Below are positions 6,917 to 15,608 of a stretch of DNA of 64,000 nt, piece by piece. Source of the DNA: Anaerosalibacter bizertensis. Its GTDB lineage: Bacteria; Bacillota; Clostridia; Tissierellales; Sporanaerobacteraceae. Location of the stretch: positions 1 through 64,000 of the forward strand of contig NZ_VULR01000002.1 of NCBI RefSeq assembly GCF_009696605.1, read 5' to 3'. Under the pieces are notes generated by a model. The model worked only from the letters and a program-made list of their open reading frames with translations, ran no database searches and was not told where the DNA came from. The position numbers and the translations under genes were made by a program. Each line of letters opens with the position of its first letter. The stretch's first letter is position 1.

Positions 6917-7549
6917 ATGGATAATATAAACGAGATGCTAAGAGAAGCAAATTCCTTAAAAAGCTATGAAGCAAAGAAGTTATTTAATGGATTAACAATA
7001 GGGATAATAGCTAATACTAATATCTATGAATTAGGATATTTGAAGGTTAAGGATATTTGCTCTGATAAAAGTTTGAAAAGTTCAAAGATTTTCTATCATA
7101 GGGCTATGTATAATTATATTTTTTCATTATTTGAAGAATTCTTAGGAAGTTTTTTACTTGAACAGACTAAAGATAGATTTGAAAACCAAGAAGAATTGAA
7201 GAATTATTTGATAAGTAATTTTAGTAAAGATAGATACATAAATTATCAAAATTTAAATAAGGCTAATAAGTATTACAAAAAATTAATAGGACTTGATTTA
7301 AAAAAAATCAAAAATTACAATATAATACATTTTTTCATGGAGTTTAGGCATATAAACACACATAATTATGGAAGGTTTGATAAAAGGTTCTTTGAAACAA
7401 ATAGGATAATAGAATTTCCAAAAGAATTAGAAGGAGGAACATTTTATATCGATTTTGAATTCAATAAACTTGTAATTAAATATATAAAAGAATTTGCTAA
7501 GGATATAGACGAAAGAGTCAACAAGAAAAAAGCTATAAATAAAAATTAG
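6917..7549 (+). CDS. putative HEPN-domain protein (accessory gene)
   Basis: 210 residues, mostly helical and charged. Residues 139-155 read FFMEFRHINTHNYGRFD. R144-H145-x3-H149 followed by N-x-G matches the Rx4-6H HEPN RNase motif, where a polar residue follows the Arg. The rest has no other recognisable domain. It sits between a weak hairpin and a clear terminator, apart from the packaging genes, as carried cargo genes often do. HEPN proteins include RNA-cleaving toxins and abortive-infection effectors; an RNase or defence role is inference. The gene is very AT-rich and has AAGGGGGAG before ATG 6917. Confidence 0.6.
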   Translation: MDNINEMLREANSLKSYEAKKLFNGLTIGIIANTNIYELGYLKVKDICSDKSLKSSKIFYHRAMYNYIFSLFEEFLGSFLLEQTKDRFENQEELKNYLISNFSKDRYINYQNLNKANKYYKKLIGLDLKKIKNYNIIHFFMEFRHINTHNYGRFDKRFFETNRIIEFPKELEGGTFYIDFEFNKLVIKYIKEFAKDIDERVNKKKAINKN

Positions 7550-7561
7550 TTATATAATTGT

Positions 7562-7584
7562 AGAGCCAACAAGGCTCTTTTTTC
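7562..7584 (+). terminator. intrinsic terminator after the HEPN-like gene
   Basis: AGAGCC-AACAA-GGCTCT followed by TTTTTT. It isolates the accessory gene at 6917-7549 from the packaging genes downstream. Confidence 0.8.
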
Positions 7585-7611
7585 ATACATAAAATTAAGG
7601 TAGGGGATGAC

Positions 7612-7725
7612 ATGGAAACATATTTTAAATTTAAATTAATTATAGAGGTAGTAGGCCTAAGTTTAGGAATTATATTTTTAATAATATTAGGAATTATTAA
7701 GATTGTGTCTAAGTTAAAGGAATGA
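7612..7725 (+). CDS. phage single-span membrane peptide, 37 aa
   Basis: ATG 7612 is preceded by AGGTAGGGG. The 37-residue product has one strong transmembrane helix (VVGLSLGIIFLIILGIIKIV) and a short basic tail. No family recognised. Spacing to the HNH gene is five bases, suggesting one transcript. Confidence 0.55.
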   Translation: METYFKFKLIIEVVGLSLGIIFLIILGIIKIVSKLKE

Positions 7726-7730
7726 TGTAG

Positions 7731-8027
7731 ATGGCTAGAGAATTTGCAAAGAAATTTTATAACTCTAAGGAATGGATCAAGTGTAGAGAAGGATACAAAC
7801 AATCTAAATATGGTATATGTGAACGTTGTGGTATGCCTGGGGAAGAAGTTCATCATAAAGAACATTTAACACCAGAAAATATTAATGATCCTTACATCAC
7901 TTTATCCTGGGATAACTTAGAATTGTTATGCCAGAGTTGTCATAGCAAAGAGCATATGAGTAAGTATGATGTAGTAAGAGATGATGTTATGTTTGATGAG
8001 AGTGGAGATTTAGTAAGAAGGGAATGA
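7731..8027 (+). CDS. HNH endonuclease of the packaging module
   Basis: 98 residues. C30-x2-C33, H41-H42, N62 and C67-x2-C70-H71 form the zinc-bound HNH (beta-beta-alpha metal) nuclease with WDNLELLCQSCHS. Small HNH proteins encoded before terminase genes are a known part of HK97-type cos-phage packaging and stimulate terminase cleavage. Its position 0.5 kb before the small terminase gene, with a non-coding gap between, supports that role. The ATG at 7731 overlaps a short spacer after the membrane peptide. Confidence 0.92.
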   Translation: MAREFAKKFYNSKEWIKCREGYKQSKYGICERCGMPGEEVHHKEHLTPENINDPYITLSWDNLELLCQSCHSKEHMSKYDVVRDDVMFDESGDLVRRE

Positions 8028-8028
8028 G

Positions 8029-8307
8029 ATGGGAAACTTTGAAAGGTACTTTACTATAATTGATATAAAAGTAAAAGAAGTATACGGAGTAATAGATATA
8101 AAATTAATATGTAAGAAACGTAGATTTGTAAATACACAAGTGTTTTATAGATTTGCTAAAAATTTGGCTGAGAAGATGATCGATGATAATAGAGGAGAAG
8201 GTAATTATTCCGCTGGATGGGCATCTCCAGATTGTAAGTATGTAGAATTGAATGTGCACTTACCTTTAGTCAATGGACATGAGAGGTTAGAGGGAGCTAA
8301 AATATAA
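8029..8307 (+). CDS. phage hypothetical protein, 92 aa
   Basis: ATG 8029 begins two bases after the HNH stop. The 92-residue product has alternating beta-rich and helical stretches (IDIKLICKKRRFVNTQVFYR, WASPDCKYVELNVHLPLV) and no motif I recognise. It is co-transcribed with the HNH gene and may assist packaging, but this rests on position alone. Confidence 0.6.
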   Translation: MGNFERYFTIIDIKVKEVYGVIDIKLICKKRRFVNTQVFYRFAKNLAEKMIDDNRGEGNYSAGWASPDCKYVELNVHLPLVNGHERLEGAKI

Positions 8308-8570
8308 TAAAAAATTACAAGGATTAGCATATCATAAAAGCTTTGTAACATAGTGATACCAACACTTATAAGCAACGCCTGTGAGCTAGTGAAATACGCA
8401 CATTCACGTTTGAAAAAAATAAGAATCTAGTAATTGCAATAGGTATAGCCCCCCTATGTAAAAATACAGGGTTCGCTGTGTGAATACCATGTGCCTATAT
8501 ACAGAAAACACGCAGGAGGTTTTCACATAACCCCCACCCCTAAAAATAACTAATAAGGCAGGTGAAAGAT
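8308..8570. other. non-coding region, candidate cos (packaging) site
   Basis: This 263-base gap between the HNH module and the small terminase gene is where HK97-type Firmicute cos phages keep their cohesive-end site. It holds C-rich runs unusual in this AT-rich DNA (GCCCCCC near 8450 and CCCCCACCCC near 8531). A split dyad, GCACATTCACG at 8398-8408 and GTGAATACCATGTGC at 8479-8493, could bind terminase. No real ORF is evident. The exact cut site cannot be read from sequence. Confidence 0.45.
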
Positions 8571-8933
8571 ATGAGTAAAAAGAAAGAAGTGGACAAAGAT
8601 ACATTAGTTAATAGAGAAATAAATAGACTTACTAAGTTATTCCAAGACATAGACAGAAATAAAAGACTAACTGCTAAAGGATTGATTGAAGAAGCTGCAT
8701 ACATGAGAGTAACATTAGCGGAATTAAAAGAAGAAATAGATAAACATGGACCAATAGATGAAATGCCACAAGGTGATTACTCTATCCTTCGTGAACACCC
8801 TGCTTTAAAAGCATACAACACAATGGTGCAAAGATATACAAATATAATAGATAAATTAACTAATCTACACCCTAAAGAAGAAGTGAAAAAAGAAGTAGAT
8901 GATGGCTTTGAAGACTTCGTGATGATGAAATGA
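8571..8933 (+). CDS. terS: phage terminase small subunit (P27-like)
   Basis: 120 residues from ATG 8571, after GGCAGGTGAAAG. The helical protein with REHPALKAYNTMVQRYTNII near its C-terminus resembles P27-family small terminases, which recognise the packaging site and load the large subunit. It overlaps the large terminase start by four bases (ATGA), the usual coupling. Length is typical. Confidence 0.85.
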   Translation: MSKKKEVDKDTLVNREINRLTKLFQDIDRNKRLTAKGLIEEAAYMRVTLAELKEEIDKHGPIDEMPQGDYSILREHPALKAYNTMVQRYTNIIDKLTNLHPKEEVKKEVDDGFEDFVMMK

Positions 8934-10639
8934 GTGCAGTAAGAAAGATACAATATCCAGAAGACTACAATCCAATCCTGGAATATTGGAATTGGATAAA
9001 CCTTAATAGAAAAAATAGAAGAAGAACTCCTAAGAAGGTTCATAAAGTCTACAATGAACTAGTTAGGATTATAAATGATCCTAAAAGTGAGTGGGAGTAT
9101 GATCCAGTTAAAGGTAATCATGCAATAGAATTTATAGAGAACTACACAAGACATTCTAAAGGTAAAATGGGTGGAAAGCCATTCATGCTAGAATTATGGC
9201 AAAAGGCCCTTGTAGCTGCAACTTTTGGAATGGTTCATAAAATAGATGGCACTAGAAAGTACCAAGAAGTAATGTTAGTGGTGGGTAGAAAAAACGGTAA
9301 ATCTACTTTAGCAGCTGCTATTGGTCTATATATGCAAATGGCAGACGGAGAACCTGGAGCTGAAGTATATGCTTGTGCAACTAAAAAAGACCAGGCAAAA
9401 ATAATATGGTTAGAAGCCAAAAGAATGGTTAAAAAATCACCTTCACTGCGAAAGAGGATGAAAACTTTAGTAGCTGAAATAAATAGTGATTTTAACGATT
9501 CTTTTTTTAAACCTCTAGGCAGGGATTCAGATAGTTTAGATGGTTTAAATGTGCATTGTGCACTACTGGATGAAATACATGCATGGAAAGATGTAAACTT
9601 ATATGATGTTATAGTTGATGGTACATCTGCAAGAGATGAGCCTTTAATTTTTATCACTACTACAGCTGGTACAGTAAGAGAATCAGTATTTGACATAAAA
9701 TATGATGAAGCTGAAAGAGTAATAAACGGATATGAAGATCCAGAAGGATATAAGAATGAAAGACTCCTTCCTATTATTTATGAATTAGACAATAGGAAAG
9801 ACTGGATAGATGAAGAATGTTGGTATCAACCTAATCCAGGACTAGGAACTATTAAAAAAATAGACCAATTAAGGAATAAGGTTAATAAAGCTAAAGCTAA
9901 TCCCTTGCTAGTAAAAAATCTACTATGCAAGGATTTTAATATTAGAGAAACAACCCATGAGGCATGGTTAACATTTGAACAGTTAAATAATCCAGCTACT
10001 TATGATTTAGAAAAACTAAAACCTAGATATGGTATAGGGGGTTCTGATTTATCTTCAACAACGGACCTTACTTGTGGAACTGTTATATTTATGGTACCAG
10101 GGGACAATACAATTTATGTTAAACAAATGTATTGGTTACCTGAAGACTTATTAGAAAAAAGAGTGCAAGAAGATAAAATTCCTTATGATAAGTGGAGAGA
10201 CATGGGGTTATTAAGAACTACTCCAGGCAATAAAATTCATTATAAATATGTTACGCAGTGGTTCTTAGAAATACAAAATGAATACGACATTTACATTCCT
10301 TGGCATGGATATGATCATTGGTCTGCTGAATATTATGTAGAGGAAATGAAGTCTTATTTTGGCAAAGATGGAATGGAATCAGTCATACAAGGGAAAAAGA
10401 CTTTAAGTGGCCCAATGAAATCATTAGGAGCCGATCTAGAAAGTAAAAGGATTAATTACAATAATAATCCTATTTTAAAATGGTGTTTGAGCAATACGTC
10501 TGTAGACATAGATAAAAATGATAATATACAGCCTGTAAAAACTAGTAATAGTAGAAGGCGTATAGATGGCTTGGCAAGTTTATTAGATGCCTATGTAGCA
10601 TTAGAAAGACACTATGAGGATTATATTAATATGATTTAG
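8930..10639 (+). CDS. terL: phage terminase large subunit
   Basis: 569 residues of the Terminase_1 type. Walker A is VGRKNGKST (residues about 118-126) and Walker B ALLDEIHAW (about 211-219). TTTAGT is the coupling motif. The C-terminal nuclease domain has GGSDLSSTTDLT and the final acidic IDGLASLLDAYVALE. The enzyme pumps DNA into the prohead with ATP and cuts genome ends. Length and gene order (HNH, TerS, TerL, portal) fit HK97-type cos phages. Confidence 0.96.
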   Translation: MSAVRKIQYPEDYNPILEYWNWINLNRKNRRRTPKKVHKVYNELVRIINDPKSEWEYDPVKGNHAIEFIENYTRHSKGKMGGKPFMLELWQKALVAATFGMVHKIDGTRKYQEVMLVVGRKNGKSTLAAAIGLYMQMADGEPGAEVYACATKKDQAKIIWLEAKRMVKKSPSLRKRMKTLVAEINSDFNDSFFKPLGRDSDSLDGLNVHCALLDEIHAWKDVNLYDVIVDGTSARDEPLIFITTTAGTVRESVFDIKYDEAERVINGYEDPEGYKNERLLPIIYELDNRKDWIDEECWYQPNPGLGTIKKIDQLRNKVNKAKANPLLVKNLLCKDFNIRETTHEAWLTFEQLNNPATYDLEKLKPRYGIGGSDLSSTTDLTCGTVIFMVPGDNTIYVKQMYWLPEDLLEKRVQEDKIPYDKWRDMGLLRTTPGNKIHYKYVTQWFLEIQNEYDIYIPWHGYDHWSAEYYVEEMKSYFGKDGMESVIQGKKTLSGPMKSLGADLESKRINYNNNPILKWCLSNTSVDIDKNDNIQPVKTSNSRRRIDGLASLLDAYVALERHYEDYINMI

Positions 10640-10651
10640 GAGGGTTAATAA

Positions 10652-10825
10652 ATGATAGTAATAATAGGAGATAGAAAGATAAAAGCTGATGGTGATGTAC
10701 AAGTAGATTACATGAATGGGAGAACCGGAATCTATAATTCAGAAAAAACAAAACATCTCATTTTAAATCCAGACTTAATAACAGCAGTTGTTATTAATGA
10801 GAAAGAAGAGGTAAAAATGATTTAA
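10652..10825 (+). CDS. phage hypothetical protein, 57 aa
   Basis: ATG at 10652 follows AGGAGGG. The 57-residue product (MIVIIGDRKIKADGDVQVDY...) looks like a small beta-rich domain. It lies between terminase and portal. No family recognised. Confidence 0.65.
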   Translation: MIVIIGDRKIKADGDVQVDYMNGRTGIYNSEKTKHLILNPDLITAVVINEKEEVKMI

Positions 10826-10863
10826 TTTAATTTAATGTTATTGGTTATAAGGGAGGTGATTTA

Positions 10864-12033
10864 TTGGGCTTATTTGATAAGTTTAAGAATGTTGCACAGG
10901 TAGCAAGATACAAAATGATAGTAGATAGAGGTAATGGCTTTTATTCTTGGAATGGTAAACTTTATGAAAGTGATATAGTAAGAGCTTGTATAAGACCAAG
11001 AGTAAAGGCGATAGGAAAACTAACTCCTAAACATATTAGAAATGATAAAGATGGAATCAAGATTAATCCAGAGCCATATATAAGATTTTTATTAGAGGAT
11101 CCTAACCCATATATGAGTGGTCAAATGCTCCAGGAGAAAGTAGCAACACAATTAGCGCTTAATAATAATGCTTTTATTTTAATAATCAAAGATAGTAATG
11201 GATATCCAATTGAATTATATCCTATTCCTTGCATGACAGTTGAAGCACTATATAATCAAACAGGAGATTTATTTTTAAAATTCTATTTTCAAAATGGCAA
11301 AGTAGCAACGTTCCCTTATACAGAAATAATACATCTTAGAGATGATTATAACGATAATGATATATTTGGAGAACCTCCTGGAAAAGCTCTAACTAGTCTT
11401 ATGAATATAGTTTCTACAACAGATCAAGGGATAATAAAAGCTATAAAAAATAGTAATATTGTTAAATGGTTGCTTAAATATAATCAAACTTTGAGACCTG
11501 AGGACATCAAGAAAAATACAGAGGAATTTGTTAACAATTATTTATCTTTGGAAAGTAGTACAGTTGGAGCTGCTGCAACAGACGCTAAAGCAGACGCAAT
11601 ACAAGTTGAGCCTAAGGATTATGTGCCTAATGCTGCACAAACCGATAGGACTACTGATAGAATATATTCATTCTTTAATACAAATAAAAAAATTGTTCAA
11701 TCAAGCTATGATGAGAATGAATGGATAAGTTATTATGAATCCAGGATTGAACCTGATGCAATGCAAATGAGTAATGAGTACACTAGAAAGCTATTCTCTA
11801 GGAGAGAAAGAGGGTTTGGAAATAAAATAATATTTGAAGCTTCAAACCTTCAATATGCTTCTATGAAAACAAAATTAGAACTAGTACAGTTCGTAGATAG
11901 AGGAATGATGACACCAAATGAAGTAAGAAAAATCATGAATCTAGCACCAATAGAGGGTGGGGACATAGCAGTGAGAAGACTTGATACAGCTCCAATAAAG
12001 GAAGGAGGTGGAAATAGTGACGAAGAAGATTAA
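10864..12033 (+). CDS. phage portal protein (HK97 family)
   Basis: 389 residues from TTG 10864, eight bases after GGAGGTG. It begins MGLFDKFKNVAQVARYKMIV and contains YIRFLLEDPNPYMSGQMLQE, the conserved start of the HK97-family portal core, and IIHLRDDYN. It forms the dodecameric DNA entry ring of the head. It overlaps the prohead protease gene. Length is normal for compact portals of this family. Confidence 0.93.
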   Translation: MGLFDKFKNVAQVARYKMIVDRGNGFYSWNGKLYESDIVRACIRPRVKAIGKLTPKHIRNDKDGIKINPEPYIRFLLEDPNPYMSGQMLQEKVATQLALNNNAFILIIKDSNGYPIELYPIPCMTVEALYNQTGDLFLKFYFQNGKVATFPYTEIIHLRDDYNDNDIFGEPPGKALTSLMNIVSTTDQGIIKAIKNSNIVKWLLKYNQTLRPEDIKKNTEEFVNNYLSLESSTVGAAATDAKADAIQVEPKDYVPNAAQTDRTTDRIYSFFNTNKKIVQSSYDENEWISYYESRIEPDAMQMSNEYTRKLFSRRERGFGNKIIFEASNLQYASMKTKLELVQFVDRGMMTPNEVRKIMNLAPIEGGDIAVRRLDTAPIKEGGGNSDEED

Positions 12034-12730
12034 TGTAAAAGGGGATATTGTTTCAAGTGGTGACAAATGGATATATGATTGGTTAGGGATAGAAGCTACT
12101 AGTCCAAAAGACATTAATAGAGCTTTAAGTGAAGCAAAAGGAGAAGATATAGAAGTTGAAATAAACAGTGGTGGTGGAGATATATTTGCTGGATCAGAAA
12201 TATATACAGCACTTAGGAATTATAAAGGAAATGTGATAATTAATATTGTAGGATTAGCGGCGAGTGCAGCAAGTGTAATATCCATGGCTGGTAAAAGTAG
12301 AATTACTCCTACTGGATTGTTTATGATACACAATGTATCTGGTGGAGCTAGAGGTGATTATAATGTTATGGATAAAACATCAGATGTATTAAAAATTGCT
12401 AATCAATCCATAGCAAATGCATACAAAGAGAAAACAGGGTTATCAGACAAAGAATTATTATCATTAATGGATCAAGAAACTTGGATGTCAGCAGAAGACG
12501 CAGTAAAAAATAAATTTGTAGATGAAGTAATGTTTGATAATCAAAGCCAATCTATAAAAAGTTTTTATAATAATCTTGGTAGTGGCATACCATATAAAAC
12601 TATTGAGAAAATAAGAAACACGATTAAGAATCCGAACAATGCAAATAGCAATGAGTCGGATTTTTTATTGCAAAAAACTAAGGCGCAATTAGATTTATTA
12701 AAATTAAAAGGAGAGATGATTAATGAATAA
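12017..12730 (+). CDS. ClpP-like prohead maturation protease
   Basis: 237 residues, starting at GTG 12017, eight bases after AGGAGG (GTG 12008 overlaps that site). S14/ClpP fold: INSGGGDIFAGSEIY, GLAASAAS with nucleophile near S83, and MIHN with H105. It cleaves the capsid protein's N-terminal scaffold domain during head maturation. It overlaps portal by 17 bases and capsid by eight, the standard HK97-type block. Confidence 0.93.
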   Translation: MTKKINVKGDIVSSGDKWIYDWLGIEATSPKDINRALSEAKGEDIEVEINSGGGDIFAGSEIYTALRNYKGNVIINIVGLAASAASVISMAGKSRITPTGLFMIHNVSGGARGDYNVMDKTSDVLKIANQSIANAYKEKTGLSDKELLSLMDQETWMSAEDAVKNKFVDEVMFDNQSQSIKSFYNNLGSGIPYKTIEKIRNTIKNPNNANSNESDFLLQKTKAQLDLLKLKGEMINE

Positions 12731-13952
12731 AAAAGAATATTTAGCTAAAAGACAAGGACTATTAGACGAGGCTCAAAACTTAATTAATGAAAGTAAAATT
12801 GAAGAAGCAAATGCAAAAATGAAAGAAGTAGAAAAGCTAGATAATCAATGGGAAGATTTTTCAAAAGCACAGGCAAATTTAAATGCACTAAACACTGACC
12901 CTAAACCAGTAAACATTGCCGAACTAGGGGATAATGGAGTTGATGGCACTGTAATAGATTCATTAGAAAAAAATACAATAGCAACTGAAACAGATATATA
13001 TAACACAATAGAATATAGAAAAGCTTTTATGAACAATGTAGTGAAAGGAACCCCAATTCCTGAAAAATTCCTAAATGCAGACCAAAACACAACTACAAGT
13101 GATGTTGGTTCTGTAATTCCTACAACAATATTAGAAAAAATAGTTGAAAAACTTGAAGCAACAGGAATGATTTTACCTTTAGTAACTAGAACATCTTACA
13201 AAGGTGGATTAGCAATTCCTACATCAACTGTAAAGCCAGTAGCAACTTGGACAGCAGAAGGTAAAGGTTCAGCCAAACAAAAGAAAACTACAGGTAATGT
13301 GGTATTCAATTACTACAAGTTAAGATGTGCGGTATCAGTATCATTTGAAACTAGCATAGTAACACTAGGTGTATTTGAAACAACTATAATAAATAATATT
13401 GCTGAAGCTATGACAAAAGCATTAGAACAAGCTATTATATCGGGTACAGGTGAAGGACAACCTACAGGCATATTAACTGAAACTGCTCCAGAAGGACAAA
13501 ATATAGAGATTGGAGCAAGCGCTGATATTGATTATAAAACTTTAGTTGAAGCAGAAGCAGCTTTACCACTTGCTTATGAATCAGAAGCAGTATGGTGTAT
13601 GACTAAAAAGACATTTATGAAGTTTATAGGTATGGTAGATAGCAATAAACAACCTATTGCAAGAGTTAATTATGGTATAAATGGTAGACCTGAAAGAACA
13701 TTGTTAGGTAGAACTGTAGTATTGAATGACTATATGACAAGCCTTGGCTCTACTATCGAATCAGATGCAGTTGTAGCATTTTTATTCAATTTTAAAGATT
13801 ATGTGCTTAATACAAACTACAATATAACTGTTAAGAAATACGAAGATAATGATACAGATGATCAAGTAACTAAGGCTCTAATGCTTGTAGATGGAAAAGT
13901 AGTAGATGAAAATTCATTAGTAACAATCACTAAGAAAGGTGCAACTGTTTAA
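12723..13952 (+). CDS. phage major capsid protein (HK97 fold)
   Basis: 409 residues. Residues about 1-60 are a charged coiled coil (EAQNLINESKIEEANAKMKE), the delta domain removed by the protease; the mature part follows after roughly residue 100. TILEKIVEKLEATGMILPLV and SGTGEGQPTGIL are typical of the HK97 N-arm and E-loop/P-domain regions. It builds the icosahedral head. A hairpin terminator follows the stop directly. Confidence 0.95.
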   Translation: MNKKEYLAKRQGLLDEAQNLINESKIEEANAKMKEVEKLDNQWEDFSKAQANLNALNTDPKPVNIAELGDNGVDGTVIDSLEKNTIATETDIYNTIEYRKAFMNNVVKGTPIPEKFLNADQNTTTSDVGSVIPTTILEKIVEKLEATGMILPLVTRTSYKGGLAIPTSTVKPVATWTAEGKGSAKQKKTTGNVVFNYYKLRCAVSVSFETSIVTLGVFETTIINNIAEAMTKALEQAIISGTGEGQPTGILTETAPEGQNIEIGASADIDYKTLVEAEAALPLAYESEAVWCMTKKTFMKFIGMVDSNKQPIARVNYGINGRPERTLLGRTVVLNDYMTSLGSTIESDAVVAFLFNFKDYVLNTNYNITVKKYEDNDTDDQVTKALMLVDGKVVDENSLVTITKKGATV

Positions 13953-13981
13953 TAAGAGAGGGCTGACCTCTCTTATTTTCT
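13951..13981 (+). terminator. hairpin after the major capsid gene
   Basis: AATAAGAGAGG-GCTGA-CCTCTCTTATT is an 11-bp perfect stem followed by TTCTTT. It overlaps the capsid stop and probably lowers expression of downstream connector genes relative to capsid. Confidence 0.7.
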
Positions 13982-14001
13982 TTGTATAAGGAGGTGTGAT
14001 A

Positions 14002-14181
14002 ATGGCTAAGAAAAAAGTAACTAAAATCAAAGAAACTGATAAAGCTATAATATTTAAAGCAAATAGGAGACTAACAAAAGAAGAATTTGAATTACTATCT
14101 GACCTGGTTAAATCAGAAGAAAAGAAAACAGGACTAGAAATTGTATTAATGCCTTATTCATGTGAAGTTGGTGAAGAATAA
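14002..14181 (+). CDS. phage small basic protein, 59 aa
   Basis: ATG 14002 follows GGAGGTG. MAKKKVTKIKETDKAIIFKA begins a small basic/beta protein ending in an acidic EVGEE. Its stop overlaps the next start (TAATG). A head-to-tail position suggests a structural or assembly accessory; no family recognised. Confidence 0.6.
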   Translation: MAKKKVTKIKETDKAIIFKANRRLTKEEFELLSDLVKSEEKKTGLEIVLMPYSCEVGEE

Positions 14182-14465
14182 TGATAGAAGAAGTTAAAAA
14201 CTCATTAAGAGTTAATGGCAGTGATTTAGATGTAGAGTTACAAGATTTAATTGACGCAGCTAAAGCAGATTTAATCCTTAGTGGAGTTAATAAAGATAAG
14301 GTCCTAGATACAGATCCTTTAATTAAAAGGGCTATAATTTTATATTGTAAAGCTAATTTTGGATATGATGATATAAATATGGCAGAAAGATTTCAACAAT
14401 CCTACACAAGTCTTAAAACTCATTTGACATTATCAGCCGAGTATACAGTAGGTGATTCAATATGA
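14181..14465 (+). CDS. phage head-tail connector (gp6-like)
   Basis: 94 residues, mostly helical: MIEEVKNSLRVNGSDLDVEL, LIDAAKADLILSGV and IKRAIILYCKANFG match the gp6-like/YqbG connector family that docks to the portal ring. It overlaps its neighbours by one and four bases, as in other connector operons. Confidence 0.85.
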   Translation: MIEEVKNSLRVNGSDLDVELQDLIDAAKADLILSGVNKDKVLDTDPLIKRAIILYCKANFGYDDINMAERFQQSYTSLKTHLTLSAEYTVGDSI

Positions 14466-14779
14466 GAGATTATCGACATAAAATAGACTTTCTACAAAGA
14501 GTAAAAGGCAGAGATGAATATGGAGATCCTATTGATACATGGGAAGTGTTTAAGGCAGGTATATGGGCCAGTAAAGATCCACTACTTGGCAATGAATTTT
14601 TCACAGCTTTAACTACTGATAGTAAAGTAGAAGTTAAATTTAATATGAGATATGTCCCTGGAATAACCTCTGAAATGAGAATTAAACATGGCAATGAAAT
14701 ATATGAGATTATAGGTCCACCTGTAAATGTAAAAGGCTTAAATAGAGAATTATTGTGTTATTGTAGGTTGGTGAAATAA
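14462..14779 (+). CDS. phage head-tail adaptor / head closure (SPP1 gp16-like)
   Basis: 105 residues, beta-barrel type: MRDYRHKIDFLQRV, then DPIDTWEVFKAGIWAS, RYVPGITSEMRIKHGNEIYE and IIGPPVNV, the pattern of the SPP1 gp16/head-tail adaptor family (DUF of phage_H_T_join type). It closes the head and forms the tail docking surface. ATGA overlap with the connector gene. Confidence 0.88.
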   Translation: MRDYRHKIDFLQRVKGRDEYGDPIDTWEVFKAGIWASKDPLLGNEFFTALTTDSKVEVKFNMRYVPGITSEMRIKHGNEIYEIIGPPVNVKGLNRELLCYCRLVK

Positions 14780-14780
14780 A

Positions 14781-14936
14781 ATGAAAATAGAAAAGAAATG
14801 TATAAAATGTGGAGCAAAACAAGAAAAAGACAAGAAGAAAAGTAATGAAAATTGGGAAGTTTATGACAATAAAGCTAAATGTAAATGCGGTGGAGAATAT
14901 GGACTATATGTTGATGGTAGATTAATTGGTGGGTAA
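14781..14936 (+). CDS. phage Cys-rich zinc-ribbon-like protein, 51 aa
   Basis: ATG 14781 overlaps the end region of the adaptor gene, with GGTTGGTG upstream. The 51-residue protein has CIKCG near the start and CKCGG at residues 34-38, a likely zinc ribbon, with a charged middle. Unknown role. Its 3' end overlaps in another frame with possible starts of the next gene. Confidence 0.6.
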   Translation: MKIEKKCIKCGAKQEKDKKKSNENWEVYDNKAKCKCGGEYGLYVDGRLIGG

Positions 14937-14940
14937 AAGA

Positions 14941-15150
14941 TTGAATAAGAAAGTAAAAGCTAAACTATTTTTATTTTTTGCAACATTAGGAGTCTATGCT
15001 TTATTCATTGCTATATGGCAAGGTTTAGAATTATATTACTATGGAGAAGTTCAACCAAGTATTGTAGATTCAATAATAGGAGTGTTTATATTTTACTCAT
15101 TTTATTTGAATGTCAAACATTGGTTAATAAGGTTGTGGACTAATGACTAA
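14941..15150 (+). CDS. phage two-span membrane protein, 69 aa
   Basis: Chosen start is TTG 14941, seven bases after GGTGGG; TTG 14926 is also in frame. Two hydrophobic segments (about residues 10-30 and 43-60: KLFLFFATLGVYALFIAIW and VDSIIGVFIFYSFYLNV). Embedded in head-tail joining genes and overlapping the next gene by eight bases. Function unknown; a membrane protein here is odd for a virion block and may be a cargo gene. Confidence 0.5.
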   Translation: MNKKVKAKLFLFFATLGVYALFIAIWQGLELYYYGEVQPSIVDSIIGVFIFYSFYLNVKHWLIRLWTND

Positions 15151-15607
15151 CTTTAACTTTAAAGTGGAAGGTATGGACAAACTCATAAATGATTTAGAAA
15201 AACTAGGGAAAGTACCACAAAAACATGTAACATCTAGTTCAAGAAAAGCTATGAATACAGTTTTAAAAGAATCCAGAGCAACTGCACCTTATGATACTGG
15301 AGCCTTGTCCAAGGGAATGAAACTAAAAGGTGAACGTGCTAGAGTAAAGGGTAAAAAAGTATATCAAGTAGTATTTGATGAAAAGTATAATTTTATATTT
15401 CAAAAACCTAATAAGGATGGGAAAATTACAGGCTACTATCCAGTATCGCAAGAATATGGATTCTTTGCTAAAAATGGCAGATATATTCCTGGATATAGAT
15501 TCATTCATGACAGCTTAGCAAATAATACTGGCAATGTAGAAAGAACTATAGTATCAGAAATGCAAAAGAAAATAGATGCTGAAATAGCGAAAGCGGGGTT
15601 GAAGTAA
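15143..15607 (+). CDS. phage tail completion/neck protein (HK97 gp10-like)
   Basis: 154 residues. NFNFKVEGMDKLINDLEKLG begins the HK97 gp10-like family, with RATAPYDTGALSKGMK (the typical P-x-D-T-G-x-L) and a C-terminal EYGFFAKNGRYIPGYRFIHD. These proteins help join the tail to the head. Overlaps the upstream membrane gene. Confidence 0.88.
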   Translation: MTNFNFKVEGMDKLINDLEKLGKVPQKHVTSSSRKAMNTVLKESRATAPYDTGALSKGMKLKGERARVKGKKVYQVVFDEKYNFIFQKPNKDGKITGYYPVSQEYGFFAKNGRYIPGYRFIHDSLANNTGNVERTIVSEMQKKIDAEIAKAGLK

Positions 15608-15608
15608 G

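Noticed and set aside
8404..8604. Minus-strand 66-codon frame in the gap before terS
   Set aside because: No ribosome-binding site, overlaps the terS start, hydrophobic content without a clear pattern; the gap is better explained as cos region.
9235..9696. Minus-strand frame of 153 codons in the large terminase gene
   Set aside because: Antisense shadow of the ATPase domain; low-complexity residues and no start signal.
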